Shown: piece by piece, positions 61,307 to 64,000 of the stretch
Numbering within the stretch: position 1 is the stretch's first letter
Layout of the letters: each line of letters starts with the position of its first letter
Source: Fodinibius sp. Rm-B-1B1-1
GTDB taxonomy: Bacteria; Bacteroidota; Rhodothermia; Balneolales; Balneolaceae
NCBI RefSeq assembly: GCF_038594945.1
Contig: NZ_JBCFYD010000001.1
Span: 1,116,001-1,180,000, forward strand
Length of the DNA: 64,000 bases
Reading direction: 5' to 3'
Notes under the pieces: generated by a model
What the model was told of the DNA's origin: nothing
The model's input: the letters and a program-made list of their open reading frames with translations, nothing else
Databases searched by the model: none
Position numbers and translations under genes: made by a program

Positions 61307-63124
61307 ATGAAACTTAATCTTAAAACGAAACTGTATGCCGGTCTTGGTTTTTTAGTCTTACTGATTATTCTGCTGTGGACCAGCGGGCTAATTTTTATAA
61401 GTACACTGGCTGATACTTCGGGCGCGATTATTGAAAACAACAATCGTACGGTTACCTATATGCAGAATATGGAGCAGGCACTGACAGAAATCCATTTGGG
61501 GATGTCGAGAGAAAGATTGGGGAAAGTGGATTCGTTGGAGCAGGAGATTTTACAAAATCTACGCAATCAGCAACAAAACATTACGGAAGAGGGAGAGGCA
61601 GAACTCAGTAACAAGCTCCAAAAAAGGATAGTCAAATATTTTGATGCGATTGATGATCAAAAAAATCAGAGTGTTAGTAATGATGCATTCTTTCAATCCC
61701 TGGACGAGGAATATGGGCAACTACAATATTTGCTGGCACAGATTACTTATATGAACCTGGAGGCCATTCATCAGAAAAATGATCGGGCCCAGAAAACGGC
61801 TGGAAATATTATTTTTTACATGAGTATTATCGGTATTGCCAGCTTGTTATTGGCAGTGGGATTGTTGATAAACTATCCCGGCTACATTGTGAATCCGATC
61901 CAAGAGCTTATTGCCCGTATAAAGAGTATTGCCAACCAAAATTATGATCAGCGGCTGGAGTTTGAAACTGGGGACGAATACGAAGAGTTGGCCAAGGCGT
62001 TTAATACGATGGCGGCACGGCTGCAGGAATTTGAGTCGAGTAACCTGGCGAAAATAAAGAGTGAAAAGCAGCGGATTGAAGCTGTTATCAACCAGATGAA
62101 TGAGGCAGTGATTGGCTTGGATAATGAAGACAATATTTTGTTTGTAAATGCCAAAGCCGAAGAGCTCATAGGCATTGATCGAGAACTGTTGGTGGGTAAA
62201 TATGTCCCGGACTTAGCTGTTAAAAATGATTTGATTCGAAAGATGCTCTCTGATTCGAACAATGAGGATAAGAACAAGGATCAGGCCAATTCTCCGGATT
62301 TAATTAAGTTACCAACTGATGATCGGTTTGTGTATTACTCGAAGGAGGTTCAGCCGGTATTGTTGAATGAGCAATCTTCGAATCCCAAAAAGAAAATCGG
62401 ATCTATTATTACCTTGAAAAATGTAACACATTTCCAGGAGATCAATGAGGCCAAAACCAACTTTATTGCAGTGGTTTCTCACGAGCTTAAAACGCCTATT
62501 GCTTCCATTAATATGAGTTTGCGTTTGCTCGAGGATGAACGAGTGGGACCGTTAAATGATGAGCAATCGGAGCTGATCAGGAATATACGTCAGGATGCCG
62601 AAAGGATGAAAACGACGACCGCTGAACTATTGAATTTATCTAAAATCGAAACGGGGAATATTCAGCTTAATACCCAGCCGGCCAAGCCAGTGGATCTGCT
62701 GCAATATGCCTACGAGACAATGGTTATGCAGGCGAATCAGAAAAATATTGAGATTTCTACCGAATCTGATCAAGAATTGTCCCCGGTAAAGGTTGATTTG
62801 CAGAAAACCGTTTGGGTGCTCGTTAATTTATTATCGAATGCTATTCGCTACACACCACAGGATGGAAAAATTATAATGCGGGGTGAGAATAAAATATCAT
62901 CAGTACAATTTTCAGTCGTTGATATGGGAGAAGGCATTGCTGAGGAACATCTTGATAAAATATTTCAAAAGTATTTTCAGGTCTATGGTGATAGTGATGG
63001 CAGCGGATTGGGGCTGTCGATAGCCAAAGAATTTATTAACGCGCAGGGGGGAGAGATTGGCGTTGAAAGTGAAGTTGGCAAAGGAAGTACATTTTACTTC
63101 ACGTTACCTAAGGTGAAAGAATAG
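61307..63124 (+). CDS. Membrane sensor histidine kinase (HAMP-PAS-HisKA), KinB-like
   Basis: I chose the ATG at 61307 (preceded by AAGGAAAT) because upstream codons to a TTG at 61280 are not typical; this gives 605 residues. Layout: TM1 (about 9-30), periplasmic sensor (30-165), TM2 (about 165-190), HAMP with PIQELIARIKS, a PAS domain (about 250-365), HisKA with the phospho-acceptor His 392 in VVSHELKTPIAS, and HATPase_c (NLLSNAIRYTP, DMGEGIAEEHLDKIF, GSGLGLSIAKEF). Its stop abuts the start of the NtrC-type regulator, so the two form one operon. The signal is unknown; the plan resembles Pseudomonas KinB. Confidence 0.95.
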   Translation: MKLNLKTKLYAGLGFLVLLIILLWTSGLIFISTLADTSGAIIENNNRTVTYMQNMEQALTEIHLGMSRERLGKVDSLEQEILQNLRNQQQNITEEGEAELSNKLQKRIVKYFDAIDDQKNQSVSNDAFFQSLDEEYGQLQYLLAQITYMNLEAIHQKNDRAQKTAGNIIFYMSIIGIASLLLAVGLLINYPGYIVNPIQELIARIKSIANQNYDQRLEFETGDEYEELAKAFNTMAARLQEFESSNLAKIKSEKQRIEAVINQMNEAVIGLDNEDNILFVNAKAEELIGIDRELLVGKYVPDLAVKNDLIRKMLSDSNNEDKNKDQANSPDLIKLPTDDRFVYYSKEVQPVLLNEQSSNPKKKIGSIITLKNVTHFQEINEAKTNFIAVVSHELKTPIASINMSLRLLEDERVGPLNDEQSELIRNIRQDAERMKTTTAELLNLSKIETGNIQLNTQPAKPVDLLQYAYETMVMQANQKNIEISTESDQELSPVKVDLQKTVWVLVNLLSNAIRYTPQDGKIIMRGENKISSVQFSVVDMGEGIAEEHLDKIFQKYFQVYGDSDGSGLGLSIAKEFINAQGGEIGVESEVGKGSTFYFTLPKVKE

Positions 63125-64000
63125 ATGAAGACAGGTATTATGAGAAGAAATAACGTTTTAGTGATTGATGATGAGGAACGATTTCGTAAGCTGTTGTCAC
63201 GCATCATTGGACTGGAGGGATTTGAGGTTTTACAGGCCAAAAATGCTCGAGAGGGATTCAATATTTTAGAGAATGAGACAGTAAGTGTGGTGGTTTGTGA
63301 TGTAAAACTGCCCGATGGGAATGGCCTTGATATATTGGAGCGAATCAAGAAAGAGTACCCATTAATTGAAGTGATCCTGATTACAGCCTTTGGTACGATC
63401 CAAGACGGGGTGAATGCGATGAAGCAGGGCGCCTTCGATTATATTACTAAGGGGGATAATGACGATCATATTCATGTGGTCGTAGAACGTGCAGCGGAGA
63501 AAGCCAACCTTAATGCCAAGCTACAGCATCTTGAGCAGCGGGTTGAAAGCAAATACAGTTTTGATAGCATAGTAGGGGAATCGGATGCCATCCAGAAGTC
63601 TATTAAAATGGCCAGAAAGGTGGCTAAATCTGACATGAGTGTCCTGCTGCAGGGCGAAACAGGTACGGGCAAAGAACTTTTTGCCCAGGCTATACACCAA
63701 GCAAGCAACCGAAAAGATGGACCGTTTGTGGCTTTGAACTGTAGTGCTTTTCCAAAGGATATGCTGGAGTCGGAGTTGTTTGGATTCAAAAAGGGAGCGT
63801 TTACCGGGGCAACAGAATCCAAAAAAGGGCTGATCGAGGAAGCCGATGGTGGGACGTTATTTTTAGATGAAATTGGGGAAATGGATGTGGGGTTGCAAGC
63901 AAAACTATTACGATTTTTAGAGCATAAAACGTTTACCAAACTGGGAGAAACGAAAGAGCGTGAGGTGGATCTGCGAGTGCTTGCAGCTTCAAATAAAGAT
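63125..64000 (+). CDS. Sigma-54-dependent response regulator, NtrC family (3' partial)
   Basis: Open to the window edge, 292 residues seen. The receiver domain has the phospho-acceptor Asp 59 in CDVKLPDGNG, with acidic DDEE near the start and a Thr and Lys at the expected sites (LITAFGT, YITKGD). The AAA+ domain begins near residue 145 with Walker A GETGTGKE (177-184), the sigma-54 contact motif GAFTGA (224-229) and Walker B TLFLDEIGEM. The DNA-binding domain lies outside. ATG at 63125 directly follows the kinase stop; a second ATG at 63140 is possible. It should activate sigma-54 promoters upon phosphorylation by the neighbouring kinase. Confidence 0.95.
   Translation, partial: MKTGIMRRNNVLVIDDEERFRKLLSRIIGLEGFEVLQAKNAREGFNILENETVSVVVCDVKLPDGNGLDILERIKKEYPLIEVILITAFGTIQDGVNAMKQGAFDYITKGDNDDHIHVVVERAAEKANLNAKLQHLEQRVESKYSFDSIVGESDAIQKSIKMARKVAKSDMSVLLQGETGTGKELFAQAIHQASNRKDGPFVALNCSAFPKDMLESELFGFKKGAFTGATESKKGLIEEADGGTLFLDEIGEMDVGLQAKLLRFLEHKTFTKLGETKEREVDLRVLAASNKD

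Noticed and set aside
1-64000. tRNA and rRNA genes
   Set aside because: I saw no cloverleaf-like segments with CCA-type ends and no rRNA sequence by eye; a covariance-model scan would be needed to exclude them fully.

Overview
The window looks like chromosomal DNA from a moderately AT-rich marine or halophilic member of the Bacteroidota/Balneolota/Rhodothermota group, most like the Balneolaceae (Balneola, Gracilimonas, Fodinibius, Rhodohalobacter). This is inferred from gene content: a DUF5916-type outer-membrane protein, an ECF sigma factor of the Sig-70_X6 type beside a Ser/Thr kinase with TPRs, a SecA with the long Bacteroidota insertion, few Shine-Dalgarno sequences, and short palindromic repeats of a kind widespread in Bacteroidota. 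No 16S rRNA or tRNA gene was seen, so the genus is not fixed.

Bases 1-9.5 kb hold the end of a beta-barrel protein, an ABC transporter pair, a decayed DUF2975/XRE module, AMP nucleosidase divergent from a Nudix hydrolase, a peroxiredoxin, topoisomerase I and an unknown protein. A gene-poor 1.1 kb tract follows, full of inverted repeats around a frameshifted GIY-YIG nuclease gene. Bases 9.5-22.8 kb are mostly on the minus strand: M1 peptidase, recR-ybaB-dnaX, a small lipoprotein, a metallo-beta-lactamase-fold hydrolase, an S9 peptidase, a polyphosphate-glucokinase-like kinase and secA. Bases 23.0-25.7 kb carry the compact rpmH-rnpA-yidD-yidC operon, closed by a strong terminator. Bases 25.8-38.4 kb are housekeeping and metabolic genes: an HsdR-N-domain protein, aminopeptidase P, a membrane-anchored MurF-like ligase, a sugar nucleotidyltransferase, a CDF transporter, the CCA-adding enzyme, ispE, an MFS transporter and glycogen phosphorylase.

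Bases 38.4-46.4 kb look like a stress cluster: a MarR regulator, a free-standing SEC-C membrane protein, a porin-like protein, a Kef-type antiporter, an MhqD-like hydrolase, two MhqO-like ring-cleaving dioxygenases and an Old Yellow Enzyme. By analogy with the Bacillus mhq genes, NemA and KefC, the likely job is defence against quinones and other electrophiles.

Bases 46.7-59.9 kb are the most distinctive part. An X6-type ECF sigma factor and a membrane Ser/Thr kinase with TPRs lie divergent to an array of five paralogous lipoproteins plus a sixth remnant. Each full paralogue has a lipoprotein signal, one to four InlB-B-like repeats, a two-cysteine cap, 2-11 BspA/DUF285 repeats of about 25 residues, and a C-terminal two-cysteine cap. 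Leaders, tails and internal blocks are shared between copies in different combinations, which points to repeated recombination. The window ends with an SDR oxidoreductase and a KinB/NtrC-like two-component pair cut off by the window edge.
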